In this document: positions 26,158-34,623 of the stretch, one piece after another
How the letters are laid out: each line of letters begins with the position of its first letter
Position numbering within the stretch: the stretch's first letter is position 1
DNA from: an uncultured Lachnospiraceae bacterium
Lineage (GTDB): Bacteria > Bacillota > Clostridia > Lachnospirales > Lachnospiraceae
DNA: 40,199 nt
Assembly: GCA_947624875.1 (NCBI GenBank)
Contig: CANQMA010000013.1
Location: forward strand, 1-40,199
Reading direction: 5' to 3'
Position numbers and translations under genes: made by a program
Notes under the pieces: generated by a model
Databases searched by the model: none
Told to the model about the DNA's origin: nothing
Seen by the model: the letters and a program-made list of their open reading frames with translations, nothing else

Positions 26158-26397
26158 TTAGCATCCGCATCCGCCATTACCAAAGATACCGTTGTTTCCA
26201 TTTCCACAACAGCAGCTTAAAAGTAAGATAATCCAGATTAAGGAACAGCAGTTATTGCCATTGCCATTTCCCATGCAGCCGATTCCATTATTGCCGCCAC
26301 AGCATAAAAGAATCAGAATAAGGAAGAGACAGTTGTTGCATCCACCTTCGTTTGCGCCTTCATAACCACCACAGTTTGTTGCTGCTAAATCACTCAT
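26158..26397 (-). CDS. Gly/Cys/Asn-rich small protein (chorion-like)
   Basis: A 79-residue protein of low complexity. The layout is regular: a short leader (MSDLAATNCGGYEGANEGGC), a hydrophobic run (CLFLILILLCC), a GN-rich linker, a second hydrophobic run (CSLIWIILLLSCCC) and a Gly/Asn/Cys tail ending GGCGC. It holds 13 Cys, several in CC or CCC groups. Annotated relatives in clostridia are often called chorion class high-cysteine proteins; that name is by composition only. CAGGAG sits six bases before the ATG. Two membrane hairpin segments or a cross-linked coat protein are both possible. It lies upstream of the Met-rich pair in the same direction and divergent from the subtilase. Confidence 0.8.
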   Translation of the reverse strand: MSDLAATNCGGYEGANEGGCNNCLFLILILLCCGGNNGIGCMGNGNGNNCCSLIWIILLLSCCCGNGNNGIFGNGGCGC

Positions 26398-26426
26398 AAC
26401 TTTCTCCTGAATTTTTTATTACACTA

Positions 26427-26435
26427 AATTTTATG
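26427..26435 (-). promoter_or_regulatory. Sporulation-type -10 element before the Cys-rich gene
   Basis: On the minus strand CATAAAATT (26435-26427) is one base from CATANNNTA, and an AC lies 16 bases upstream, the sigma-K spacing. It would give a leader of about 20-30 bases before the ATG. Confidence 0.35.
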
Positions 26436-26542
26436 CGATATTTTATGATGTGTTACAAAAGAAAGTAAAACCATCACAACCGGGTTTTCATATATTAAAT
26501 CATAGAGCAGTTTTCAGAATAGTTCATAAAGAGAGGTTATAT

Positions 26543-27469
26543 ATGAAAAATGTAAATCGGTTGTTGGGAATCAACGAACTGCACCGGCGGGGAATCCGGG
26601 GATACGGGGTAACGGTTGCAGTGTTAGATAGTGGAGTCGGACTGCATCCGGATTTAAAGCAGAGAGTCATTGGATTTCAGGATTTTGTACATGATAAAAA
26701 AAGTCCATATGATGATCTGGGTCATGGAACGCATGTCTCAGGCATTATTGCAGGGGAAGGACTGATGTCAGGAGGACAATATACAGGGGTGGCCCCGCAG
26801 GCCAATCTGGTTATGCTCAAAGTGCTAAATAATAATGGAACAGGAAATATGCAGCAGGTCATCGACGGAATCCGCTGGATTATTGATTATGGAGACCGGT
26901 ATCGAATCCGTATTGTCAATATGTCCTTTGGGACAAAATATTCTTCGAAAGAAGAGGATGAAATCCTGTGCCATGCCGTCAATGAATTATGGAATTTGGG
27001 ATATATTGTCGTGGCGTCTGCCGGAAATAACGGACCGGAGCAGAATTCAATTTCGCTGCCGGGAAGCTGTGAAAAGATCATTACAGTCGGAGCTGATGAC
27101 GATTCTTACGGCGGTTTCGTCAATGGAATTTATCGGAAAAATTATTCCGGAAGAGGAAATCCACGGGGGAATATCAATAAGCCGGATGTCATAGCGCCGT
27201 CACACAGGATTTACAGCTGTTGTCATTTATGGAAAAAGAAATATATTTATGTTTCCAAAACCGGGACCTCGATGTCCGCACCCATTGTATCCGGAGTTCT
27301 TGCGCTGCTGCTTGGGAAATATCCAACGCTTAGTAATACACAGTGTAAGAGAATTCTTAAAAAAACTGCCATTGATTTAAATATGGATTTTACAAGGCAG
27401 GGGAGCGGCAGAATCAATCCGGAAGGAATGTTCGAATATGTGAACCGCGCTTACAGGACATTCTTCTGA
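26543..27469 (+). CDS. Intracellular subtilisin-like serine protease (S8)
   Basis: A 308-residue subtilase with the full triad: Asp29 (AVLDSGVG), His61 (DLGHGTHVSG) and Ser243 (GTSMSAPIVSG), plus the oxyanion Asn in ASAGNNGP. I chose the ATG at 26543, which follows GAGAGG at 26531-26536; a GTG at 26450 would add 31 residues with no site. From this start there is no signal peptide and no propeptide, matching the intracellular subtilisin group (for example Bacillus IspA). It is divergent from the Cys-rich gene, sharing a 145-base control region. An intracellular protease next to candidate spore-associated proteins could mature them, but this is a guess. Confidence 0.88.
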   Translation: MKNVNRLLGINELHRRGIRGYGVTVAVLDSGVGLHPDLKQRVIGFQDFVHDKKSPYDDLGHGTHVSGIIAGEGLMSGGQYTGVAPQANLVMLKVLNNNGTGNMQQVIDGIRWIIDYGDRYRIRIVNMSFGTKYSSKEEDEILCHAVNELWNLGYIVVASAGNNGPEQNSISLPGSCEKIITVGADDDSYGGFVNGIYRKNYSGRGNPRGNINKPDVIAPSHRIYSCCHLWKKKYIYVSKTGTSMSAPIVSGVLALLLGKYPTLSNTQCKRILKKTAIDLNMDFTRQGSGRINPEGMFEYVNRAYRTFF

Positions 27470-27485
27470 TGATGAAACGTTTTTA

Positions 27486-27514
27486 TAGACAAAAGCGCGT
27501 TCTTTCGCTATAAT
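27486..27514 (+). promoter_or_regulatory. Promoter of icd
   Basis: TAGACA at 27486-27491 (five of six) and a perfect TATAAT at 27509-27514 with a 17-base spacer, about 80 bases before the gene. Confidence 0.7.
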
Positions 27515-27593
27515 ACAACTGTAAAATAACAAGAATTATTATCAAAAAGCGATACAGAATTGTATCTGTACATTGTAAAAGGAGGCGCTGGAA

Positions 27594-28802
27594 ATGGAGA
27601 AAATAAAAATGACGACACCGTTGGTTGAGATGGACGGAGATGAAATGACAAGAATTCTCTGGAAACTAATCAAAGACGAGTTAATACTTCCATTTGTTGA
27701 TTTAAAGACAGAATACTATGATTTAGGATTGGAATACAGAAATGAGACGAATGATCAGGTCACTGCTGATTCCGCGGAAGCGACAAAAAAATATGGCGTT
27801 GCAGTAAAATGTGCTACAATCACGCCAAACGCAGCAAGAATGACGGAATATGATTTGAAGCAGATGTGGAAAAGTCCAAACGGAACAATTCGTGCAATGC
27901 TGGATGGAACAGTATTCCGCGCTCCAATTATTGTCAAAGGGATTGAACCTTATGTCAGCAATTGGACAAAACCAATCACGATTGCCCGTCATGCGTACGG
28001 TGATGTTTATAAGGCATCAGAAATGAAGATTCCGGCAGCCGGAAAAGCGGAACTCGTATATACCAACGAGGCAGGAGAAGAGACCAGAGAATTGATTCAT
28101 GAATTTGACGGTCCGGGGATTCTTCAGGGAATGCATAATCTCAACGGCTCCATTGAAAGTTTTGCAAGAAGCTGTTTTAATTATGCCTTAGATACCGCGC
28201 AGAACCTCTGGTTTGCTACCAAAGATACCATTTCTAAAAAATATGACCATACTTTTAAAGATATTTTTGCTGAAATCTTTGAAGCAGAATATAAAGAAAA
28301 GTTTGAAGCGGCAGGCATCGAATATTTTTATACCTTGATTGACGACGCCGTGGCGAGAGTGATGCGTTCAGAAGGCGGTTATATCTGGGCATGTAAGAAC
28401 TATGACGGAGACGTGATGTCAGATATGGTTGCCACAGCGTTTGGTTCTCTGTCCATGATGACTTCTGTTTTAGTATCTCCACAGGGATATTTTGAATATG
28501 AAGCCGCACATGGAACGGTTCAGCGCCATTATTACAAATACTTAAAGGGAGAAGAGACCTCTACCAACCCGATTGCTACTATTTTTGCATGGACAGGCGC
28601 CATGAGAAAGCGTGGCGAACTCGATCAGCTTCCGGAACTTCAGAAATTTGCGGACAAGCTGGAAAAAGCATGTATTGATACGATTGAAAATGGAGAAATG
28701 ACCGGAGATTTATATTTGATTTCCACTTTGGAAAATAAAAAGAAACTCAATACGGAAGAATTTATTCAGGCAATACGAAAAACTTTAGAATCCAACATGT
28801 AA
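27594..28802 (+). CDS. icd: NADP-dependent isocitrate dehydrogenase, eukaryote-like type
   Basis: Converts isocitrate to 2-oxoglutarate with NADP, supplying the carbon skeleton for glutamate. The 402 residues match the homodimeric type II family that includes eukaryotic IDH1/2, rather than the E. coli type: [20 protein letters not shown] at the N-terminus, [36 protein letters not shown] (substrate Ser and Arg), [36 protein letters not shown] and [19 protein letters not shown] precedes the ATG. It is a single-gene unit with its own promoter and terminator; no citrate synthase or aconitase is nearby. Confidence 0.95.
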   Translation: MEKIKMTTPLVEMDGDEMTRILWKLIKDELILPFVDLKTEYYDLGLEYRNETNDQVTADSAEATKKYGVAVKCATITPNAARMTEYDLKQMWKSPNGTIRAMLDGTVFRAPIIVKGIEPYVSNWTKPITIARHAYGDVYKASEMKIPAAGKAELVYTNEAGEETRELIHEFDGPGILQGMHNLNGSIESFARSCFNYALDTAQNLWFATKDTISKKYDHTFKDIFAEIFEAEYKEKFEAAGIEYFYTLIDDAVARVMRSEGGYIWACKNYDGDVMSDMVATAFGSLSMMTSVLVSPQGYFEYEAAHGTVQRHYYKYLKGEETSTNPIATIFAWTGAMRKRGELDQLPELQKFADKLEKACIDTIENGEMTGDLYLISTLENKKKLNTEEFIQAIRKTLESNM

Positions 28803-28821
28803 AATGGAACGGCGGATTCGT

Positions 28822-28862
28822 AGAAAAGATAGGAGCGTCATCTTGACGGTCCTATCTTTTCT
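28822..28862 (+). terminator. Terminator after icd
   Basis: Arms 28822-28840 and 28844-28862 pair over 19 positions with one mismatch, loop TCT; the 3' arm ends in TCTTTTCTG and the 5' arm is A-rich. Confidence 0.82.
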
Positions 28863-28895
28863 GTTTAAAATGTTTTAAAAATGGAGAAAAATATA

Positions 28896-30629
28896 ATGAA
28901 AGAGAATTTAATTAAGTTAATTCGATACTACAAACCCTATAAAAAATTATTCTTCACAGATATGTTTTTTGCCTTTCTTGCTTCTGCGATTGCATTGGTG
29001 ATTCCGTTGGTTGTCCGCTACATTACGTCTACGGTAATTTATCAGGACCCACAGGACGTAAAGCGGCAGCTGCTTTTGATTGGCGTGGGTATGGCGATTC
29101 TCATTGCCATTCAATGTTATAGCAATTTTTTTATTTCCAATTATGGTCATGTGATGGGCGCAAAAATCGAATACGATATGCGTGCGGAAATTTTTTCACA
29201 TTTCCAATCATTGTCCTTTTCCTTTTACGACGACCAAAAAGTAGGACAGTTGATGTCCAGAATTACTTCTGATTTGTTTGATATTACGGAACTACTGCAT
29301 CATGGGCCGGAGAATATCGCAATCTCCCTGATTAAAATTATCGGTGCGCTGGTCATTTTGATTCGTATTAATGTGAAAATGGCTTTGGCGGCATTTCTAT
29401 TGGTTCCGTTCATGCTTGTCTATGCTTATTACTTTAACCGCAAAATGAAGCGGACTTTTCGGATGAACCGTGTAAAAATTGCTGAAATCAATGAACAGAT
29501 TGAAGATAATCTTTCAGGAATCCGCGTTGTCAAATCTTTTGCCAATGAGGCAATCGAAAATCAGAAATTTAAGGCGGGCAATGATGGATTTTTAAAGGCA
29601 AAGAAAAATAATTACAAATATATGGGCGGATATAACTCCGGCTTGACCGCATTCACGACGGCAATCAACCTGATTGTGATTTTGGCAGGCGGTTTAATGA
29701 TTACCAATCAAATGATTTCAATCACTGATATGGTCACATTTTTGCTGTACATCAATATTTTCACGGACCCAATTAAGACGTTAATTGATTTTACCGAACA
29801 GTTTCAAAACGGTTATTCCGGATATGAACGTTTTTTACAAATCCTGGCGATTGAACCGGAAATTCAGGACGAGAAAGATGCGATGGAATTACAGGATGTG
29901 AAAGGAAAGATTTGTTTTCAGGATGTATCTTTCCGCTATAATGATAATGCGCACCGTGTATTGAGACATCTCAACCTTCAGATTGATGCGGGGGCTTATG
30001 TCGCGCTGGTAGGCTCCTCCGGTGCCGGAAAGACAACATTGTGTAACCTGATTCCCCGTTTTTACGAGGTTTCTGCGGGAACCATTACAATTGATGGAAT
30101 TCCTATCAAAAATATTCAATTGAAAAGTCTCAGAGACAAGATCGGAATGGTGCAGCAGGATGTTTATCTTTTTGCAGGAACGATTTTTGATAATATTTTA
30201 TATGGAAGACCGGATGCGACGAGAGAAGAAGTGATTGCTGCAGCAAAAGAGGCGAATGCCTATGAATTTATAATGTCGCTCCCGGATGGATTTGAGACGG
30301 ATATCGGGCAGCGGGGAATCAAATTATCAGGTGGACAGAAACAACGGATTTCCATCGCCAGAGTCTTTTTGAAAAACCCGCCAATCCTGATCTTTGACGA
30401 GGCTACATCGGCTCTGGACAATGAAAGTGAAAAAATTGTGCAGGAATCAATGGAAAAACTTGCAAAAAACAGGACGACACTGGTGATTGCACACCGGTTG
30501 ACAACTATTAAAAACGCCCGGAAAATTCTTGTTTTGACTGAAGATGGAATCAAAGAGCAGGGAACACATCAGGAATTGATTGAAAAGCACGGGCTGTATT
30601 ATGAACTTTATAAAATGACGGAAGTATAA
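28896..30629 (+). CDS. ABC exporter, fused permease and ATPase
   Basis: A 577-residue half-transporter that should act as a homodimer. The first ~300 residues hold six membrane helices with the FYDDQKVGQLMSRITSD segment typical of multidrug/lipid exporters (MsbA/LmrA style). The ATPase domain has Walker A GSSGAGKTT, signature LSGGQKQR, Walker B ILIFDEATSALD and the switch His in VIAHRLTT. The ATG at 28896 follows GGAG at 28883-28886; an earlier ATG at 28881 overlaps that site. It is a single-gene unit. A homodimer is likely because no second half-transporter is adjacent. Substrate unknown. Confidence 0.93.
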   Translation: MKENLIKLIRYYKPYKKLFFTDMFFAFLASAIALVIPLVVRYITSTVIYQDPQDVKRQLLLIGVGMAILIAIQCYSNFFISNYGHVMGAKIEYDMRAEIFSHFQSLSFSFYDDQKVGQLMSRITSDLFDITELLHHGPENIAISLIKIIGALVILIRINVKMALAAFLLVPFMLVYAYYFNRKMKRTFRMNRVKIAEINEQIEDNLSGIRVVKSFANEAIENQKFKAGNDGFLKAKKNNYKYMGGYNSGLTAFTTAINLIVILAGGLMITNQMISITDMVTFLLYINIFTDPIKTLIDFTEQFQNGYSGYERFLQILAIEPEIQDEKDAMELQDVKGKICFQDVSFRYNDNAHRVLRHLNLQIDAGAYVALVGSSGAGKTTLCNLIPRFYEVSAGTITIDGIPIKNIQLKSLRDKIGMVQQDVYLFAGTIFDNILYGRPDATREEVIAAAKEANAYEFIMSLPDGFETDIGQRGIKLSGGQKQRISIARVFLKNPPILIFDEATSALDNESEKIVQESMEKLAKNRTTLVIAHRLTTIKNARKILVLTEDGIKEQGTHQELIEKHGLYYELYKMTEV

Positions 30630-30636
30630 AACCAAA

Positions 30637-30688
30637 CACAGAAAAGTACCGGGAAAACCTGTTCTAGTTTTCCCGGTACTTTTCTGTG
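30637..30688. terminator. Bidirectional terminator between the ABC exporter and carbamate kinase genes
   Basis: A perfect 22-bp stem (30637-30658 with 30667-30688) with an 8-base loop separates the convergent genes. T-rich stretches follow on the minus side and an A-rich one on the plus side. Confidence 0.88.
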
Positions 30689-30758
30689 AAAAATATTTTA
30701 TAAGCGCTATACCGTTTATGGTACTGGTTACGGTCAGGTGTACGTATCTGCGTCCTCT

Positions 30759-31691
30759 TTATTGGATGATTGTTCCTACCTTTCCCCGAATTCCTTCCTT
30801 TGCTTTGGATAAGTGGGTGATAATGGCGCGCCGTCCCTGTCCTGCAAGAACAAAGGAGAGAGAAGCGTCTATCTTTGGAAGAGAAGTAACCGGATCAAAA
30901 TATCCGTCTGCAATCAATTGTTCTGCCTGTGCAGTCGTAAGATTTCCGAGGGTTGTTTCCTGTCCGTCTTTTTCGATGGTCATGTAATCGCTTGAAGTCA
31001 GAATCAGAAGAGCGGATGCGTCCAACATATCTGCCAGTTTTGCTGCGGTGTAATCCTTTTCAATCACCGCGCTGGCGCCTTTGAGCCCTGTACGCTGTTC
31101 GAGTACCGGAATTCCGCCGCCGCCTGCCGCAATCACAAGCTGATGTGCATCTACGAGCGCTTTAATCGCATCAATCTCGTAAATATCAATCGGCTTCGGG
31201 CTGGCGATAATCCTGCGGTAACCATCCTGATCTTCCTCGTATTCTACATAATTTCCTTTTTTTCTTTCATTTTCAGCTTCTTCCTTGGTCATCAGACGAC
31301 CGATAATCTTTGACGGAGCGTTAAAAGCGCGGTCAAACGGGTCTACACGCACCTGTGTAATGATTGTGCTGACCGGTTTGTAAATGCCCCGGCTTAACAA
31401 TTCTGTCCGGATTGCATTTTGGAGGTCAAAGCCGATATAACCCTGACTCATTGCTCCGCAGATACTCATTGGCGCTACGGTACGGTTTGGGTCCAGACGG
31501 GAATATTCGGTCATCGCAGTCTGAATCATGCCGACCTGCGGACCGTTGCTGTGGGTAATAATGACATCATATTTTTCTGCCACCAAATCAGCGATTGCCT
31601 TTGCCGCCGTTTTGACACGTTCCTGCTGTTTTGGAAAGGATTCGCTGAATGCATTTCGTCCTAATGCGACTACAATTTTCTTATTTTTCAT
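30759..31691 (-). CDS. arcC: Carbamate kinase family protein
   Basis: In energy metabolism this enzyme makes ATP from carbamoyl phosphate. The 310 residues have VVALGRNAF (usual GGNA replaced by GRNA), THSNGPQVG, FDRAFNAPSKIIGRLMTKEE, AAGGGGIPV, LTSSDYMTI and the C-terminal TSLPKIDASLSFVLAGQGRRAII. No arginine deiminase, ornithine carbamoyltransferase or antiporter gene is nearby, so its source of carbamoyl phosphate is not visible; agmatine or ureide catabolism elsewhere could supply it. A small hairpin (31707-31720) lies just upstream of the start. The gene follows the ABC-F gene in the same direction after 80 bases. Confidence 0.9.
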   Translation of the reverse strand: MKNKKIVVALGRNAFSESFPKQQERVKTAAKAIADLVAEKYDVIITHSNGPQVGMIQTAMTEYSRLDPNRTVAPMSICGAMSQGYIGFDLQNAIRTELLSRGIYKPVSTIITQVRVDPFDRAFNAPSKIIGRLMTKEEAENERKKGNYVEYEEDQDGYRRIIASPKPIDIYEIDAIKALVDAHQLVIAAGGGGIPVLEQRTGLKGASAVIEKDYTAAKLADMLDASALLILTSSDYMTIEKDGQETTLGNLTTAQAEQLIADGYFDPVTSLPKIDASLSFVLAGQGRRAIITHLSKAKEGIRGKVGTIIQ

Positions 31692-31771
31692 GGTTGTCTC
31701 CGTTCTGCCTGAAAACAGGCTGCTGTAATAGTATTATTTTAAAATAGTTTGGTAAAAATTGCAATAAATGA

Positions 31772-33691
31772 TTACGCCAATTCTTCAGATAGACCTTCCC
31801 ATTCGTCCATGAGCGAATCAAGCTTTGTGCTGATTTCATCCTGTTCCTTTGAAATTTCATTGAGTTTTACAGAATTCGTGGCAATGTCCGGGTCTTCGAG
31901 CAGCGCGTCAAGTTCGTTTAGGCGCTCCTCGTAATGTCGGATTTTTTCTTCAACTTTTGCAATGTCATTCTTCAATTTTCGTATCCTTGCGGCTTCTGCC
32001 TTCCTTTCTAAATAATCCTGTTTTCCGCGGGAGAGAGGAGCGTCGTCTTTGACCGTGACGGGATCTGGCGCATAGACGGCGGTCAACTCTTCCTTTTTTT
32101 CTTCATAATAATCATAATTTCCGAGATAGTTTATCAGTTTCCTGTTTTTTAGTTCCAGAATTCTCGAAGCGGTCTGGTTGATAAAGTAACGGTCATGGGA
32201 AACATAAAAAATCGTGCCGGTATAATGATTGAGTGCATTCTCCAAAATTTCTTTAGAAGTCATGTCGAGATGGTTTGTCGGCTCATCTAAAATAATGAGA
32301 TTTGCTTCAGAGAGCATTAGTTTTGCCAGGGAAACACGGCCTTTTTCCCCACCGCTCAAATCACCAATCCGCTTAAAGACGTCATCTCCTGTAAACATAA
32401 AAGCGGCGAGTGTATTTCGGATTTTTGTCTGTGTCAGCTGTGGGTAAGCATCGGCAATTTCCTCAAATAAAGTTTTTTCATCATCCAGTTCCTGCTGCTC
32501 CTGATCATAGTAGCCGATGTGCACATTGGTTCCAAAATGAATCGTCCCGCCGTCCGCGTCGCAGAGTTCATTGATTATTTTTAAAATGGTTGTTTTCCCG
32601 GTTCCGTTATCGCCAATCAGAGCAACATGTTCCCCGCGCTTTAATTCAAAACTTAAATTTTCAAACAGCAGGTGTTCTCCGAAAGATTTGCCGATATTTT
32701 CCACACGCAGCACATCATTGCCGCTGATACAGTCCGGTTCAAGCGTAAGGGACATCGTTTCCGACAACTCCTGCGGTCTGTCCACCGTATCCATCTGGGA
32801 CAGCGCCTTTTCGCGGCTCTGTGCGCGCTTATAAAATTTTTCCTGTTTATAAGAGCGCAGTTTTGCAATGACTTCCTGCTGATGTTTGATTTCACTTTGC
32901 TGTTTCAGATAAAGATTGAGCTGTGCCTGTCTCAGTTCCTTTTTCTTTTGGGAAAACTGGGAATAATTTCCCTGATAGACCATACATTTTGTGTTTTCCA
33001 GTTCAATAATCTTCGTGACAATCCGGTCAAGAAAGTAGCGGTCATGGGCAATCAGCAAAACAGCCCCTTTATAATTTAACAGATAATTTTCCAGCCATTC
33101 AATCGAGGACAGATCCAGATGATTGGTCGGCTCATCTAAAAGGATAACGTCCGGTTTTTCTAAAATCAGTTTGCACAGGGCAACCCTTGTTTTCTGTCCG
33201 CCGGAAAGAGAACCGACCGGTTTGGTAAAATCATTTTCTGAAAAACCGAGTCCCTTTAAGACGCCGTCGATTTCACTCCGATAAGAGTAACCGTTCTGCA
33301 GCTGGAAATTATGCTCCAGCTTTGTATAGGACTCCATGAGGCGTGTCAGGTCGTCTCCCGAGAGGGAAGACATTGCTTTTTCGTATTCTTTGAGTCTGGC
33401 CTCCATGGAAATCAATTCCTGTTTTACGGATTTGACTTCCTCATGCACCGTTCTCATACTGTCCAGGTTCTGATACTGGGCAAGATAGCCAATCGTTTTG
33501 TCCTTCCCAATTGTGACGGTTCCTTCATCGGCGGAAAGTTCTCCCATGATAATTTTCATGATGGTCGATTTTCCTGCGCCGTTATTGCCGACAATCGCCG
33601 CTTTCTCATTCTCATTGATGAAAAAGGAACAGTCGTTTAAAATTTCTTCCGTACCGTAGGCTTTTGATATATGGTTACATGAAAGTATCAT
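31772..33691 (-). CDS. ABC-F family ATPase
   Basis: A 639-residue soluble protein with two ABC domains and no membrane segment. The first domain has GNNGAGKST, LSGGQKTR and LLDEPTNHLDL; the second has GDNGTGKTT, LSGGEKGR and ILDEPTNHLDM. A Lys/Glu-rich linker of about 80 residues separates them, and the last ~75 residues (SRGKQDYLERKAEAARIRKL on) form a coiled coil, as in Uup/YdiF-like proteins. ABC-F proteins act on the ribosome; the present one could be housekeeping or antibiotic-protective. I chose the ATG at 33691 since CAGGAG precedes it; an upstream ATG at 33715 adds eight residues and overlaps the site. Confidence 0.94.
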   Translation of the reverse strand: MILSCNHISKAYGTEEILNDCSFFINENEKAAIVGNNGAGKSTIMKIIMGELSADEGTVTIGKDKTIGYLAQYQNLDSMRTVHEEVKSVKQELISMEARLKEYEKAMSSLSGDDLTRLMESYTKLEHNFQLQNGYSYRSEIDGVLKGLGFSENDFTKPVGSLSGGQKTRVALCKLILEKPDVILLDEPTNHLDLSSIEWLENYLLNYKGAVLLIAHDRYFLDRIVTKIIELENTKCMVYQGNYSQFSQKKKELRQAQLNLYLKQQSEIKHQQEVIAKLRSYKQEKFYKRAQSREKALSQMDTVDRPQELSETMSLTLEPDCISGNDVLRVENIGKSFGEHLLFENLSFELKRGEHVALIGDNGTGKTTILKIINELCDADGGTIHFGTNVHIGYYDQEQQELDDEKTLFEEIADAYPQLTQTKIRNTLAAFMFTGDDVFKRIGDLSGGEKGRVSLAKLMLSEANLIILDEPTNHLDMTSKEILENALNHYTGTIFYVSHDRYFINQTASRILELKNRKLINYLGNYDYYEEKKEELTAVYAPDPVTVKDDAPLSRGKQDYLERKAEAARIRKLKNDIAKVEEKIRHYEERLNELDALLEDPDIATNSVKLNEISKEQDEISTKLDSLMDEWEGLSEELA

Positions 33692-33829
33692 ATAAATTCT
33701 CCTGTATGTAGTCATGCGGCTGCCTGTTTTCCCGCAAAATCTTTACTGAGAAACAGTTTATCATAAATAGAAAAAAAGAAAAGACAAAAAAGCAGAAAGA
33801 AAGAATCGCGCCGAAACCTTGACAATAAT

Positions 33830-33858
33830 TTGACAATCTTTTCCCATCTCTTTATAAT
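33830..33858 (+). promoter_or_regulatory. Consensus sigma-A promoter of rex
   Basis: Perfect TTGACA (33830-33835), 17 bases, perfect TATAAT (33853-33858). A second TTGACA starts 11 bases earlier (33819-33824). No Rex-like inverted repeat was found next to it. Confidence 0.85.
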
Positions 33859-33932
33859 GGAAAATAGATTTTTCGATATATGGAAAGCGACACAAAATAT
33901 AGATTTTTTAAATAAAATTCAGGAGACAGGAT

Positions 33933-34562
33933 ATGGAAAAAATATCAAAAGTGGTAGTGTCAAGACTGCCCAGATATTATCGATATTTAGACGAACTGCG
34001 CCACCAGAAAATTGAACGTATTTCATCCAAAGAATTGAGTAAACTGATGAATGTCACGGCTTCGCAGATTCGTCAGGATTTTAACAATTTTGGCGGTTTT
34101 GGACAGCAGGGATATGGATATAATGTAGATTATCTCTACGAAGAGATTGGAAAATTATTAGGACTTCATGAAAAGCATAAAATGGTGATTGTCGGAGCCG
34201 GAAATCTCGGTCAGGCAATTGCAAATTATGGAAATTTTAAAAACAGGGGATTTGAAATTACCGCTCTGTTTGATCGAAATCCAAACCTGATCGGAAAGAA
34301 AACCAAATATGGAGAAATCCGTGACATTAAAAATGTATATGATTATGTAGTGGAAAATCAAATTGAGATTGTTGCGCTGACACTACCGAAAGAAGCGGCG
34401 CGGGAAATTGCAGAAAAACTGGTATCGTGCGGTGTGCGCGCTTTTTGGAATTTTGCGCATACCGATTTGAGTTTTTCGGATGATATTATTGTGGAGAATG
34501 TCCATTTATCAGAAAGTCTGATGAAACTGACATACCGTATTGCAGAAAAAAATCACCAATAG
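33933..34562 (+). CDS. rex: Redox-sensing repressor Rex
   Basis: NAD(H)-sensing DNA-binding repressor that releases operators when NADH rises, controlling fermentation genes. The 209 residues start with a winged helix (VVVSRLPRYYRYLDELRH, then ASQIRQDFNNFGGFGQQGYG) and continue with a Rossmann domain (VGAGNLGQAIANY). AGGAGACAGG precedes the ATG. Transcription starts at a consensus promoter. The next gene encodes NAD(P)H-hydrate repair, so the pair joins sensing and repair of the same cofactor. The nearest good candidate Rex site in the window is at 9461-9478. Confidence 0.97.
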   Translation: MEKISKVVVSRLPRYYRYLDELRHQKIERISSKELSKLMNVTASQIRQDFNNFGGFGQQGYGYNVDYLYEEIGKLLGLHEKHKMVIVGAGNLGQAIANYGNFKNRGFEITALFDRNPNLIGKKTKYGEIRDIKNVYDYVVENQIEIVALTLPKEAAREIAEKLVSCGVRAFWNFAHTDLSFSDDIIVENVHLSESLMKLTYRIAEKNHQ

Positions 34563-34623
34563 GAGTGCCCGTACAGTTTCATTTCGATTGATGCTTTCAT
34601 GTGACTGTAGAACGGAGGTTACA

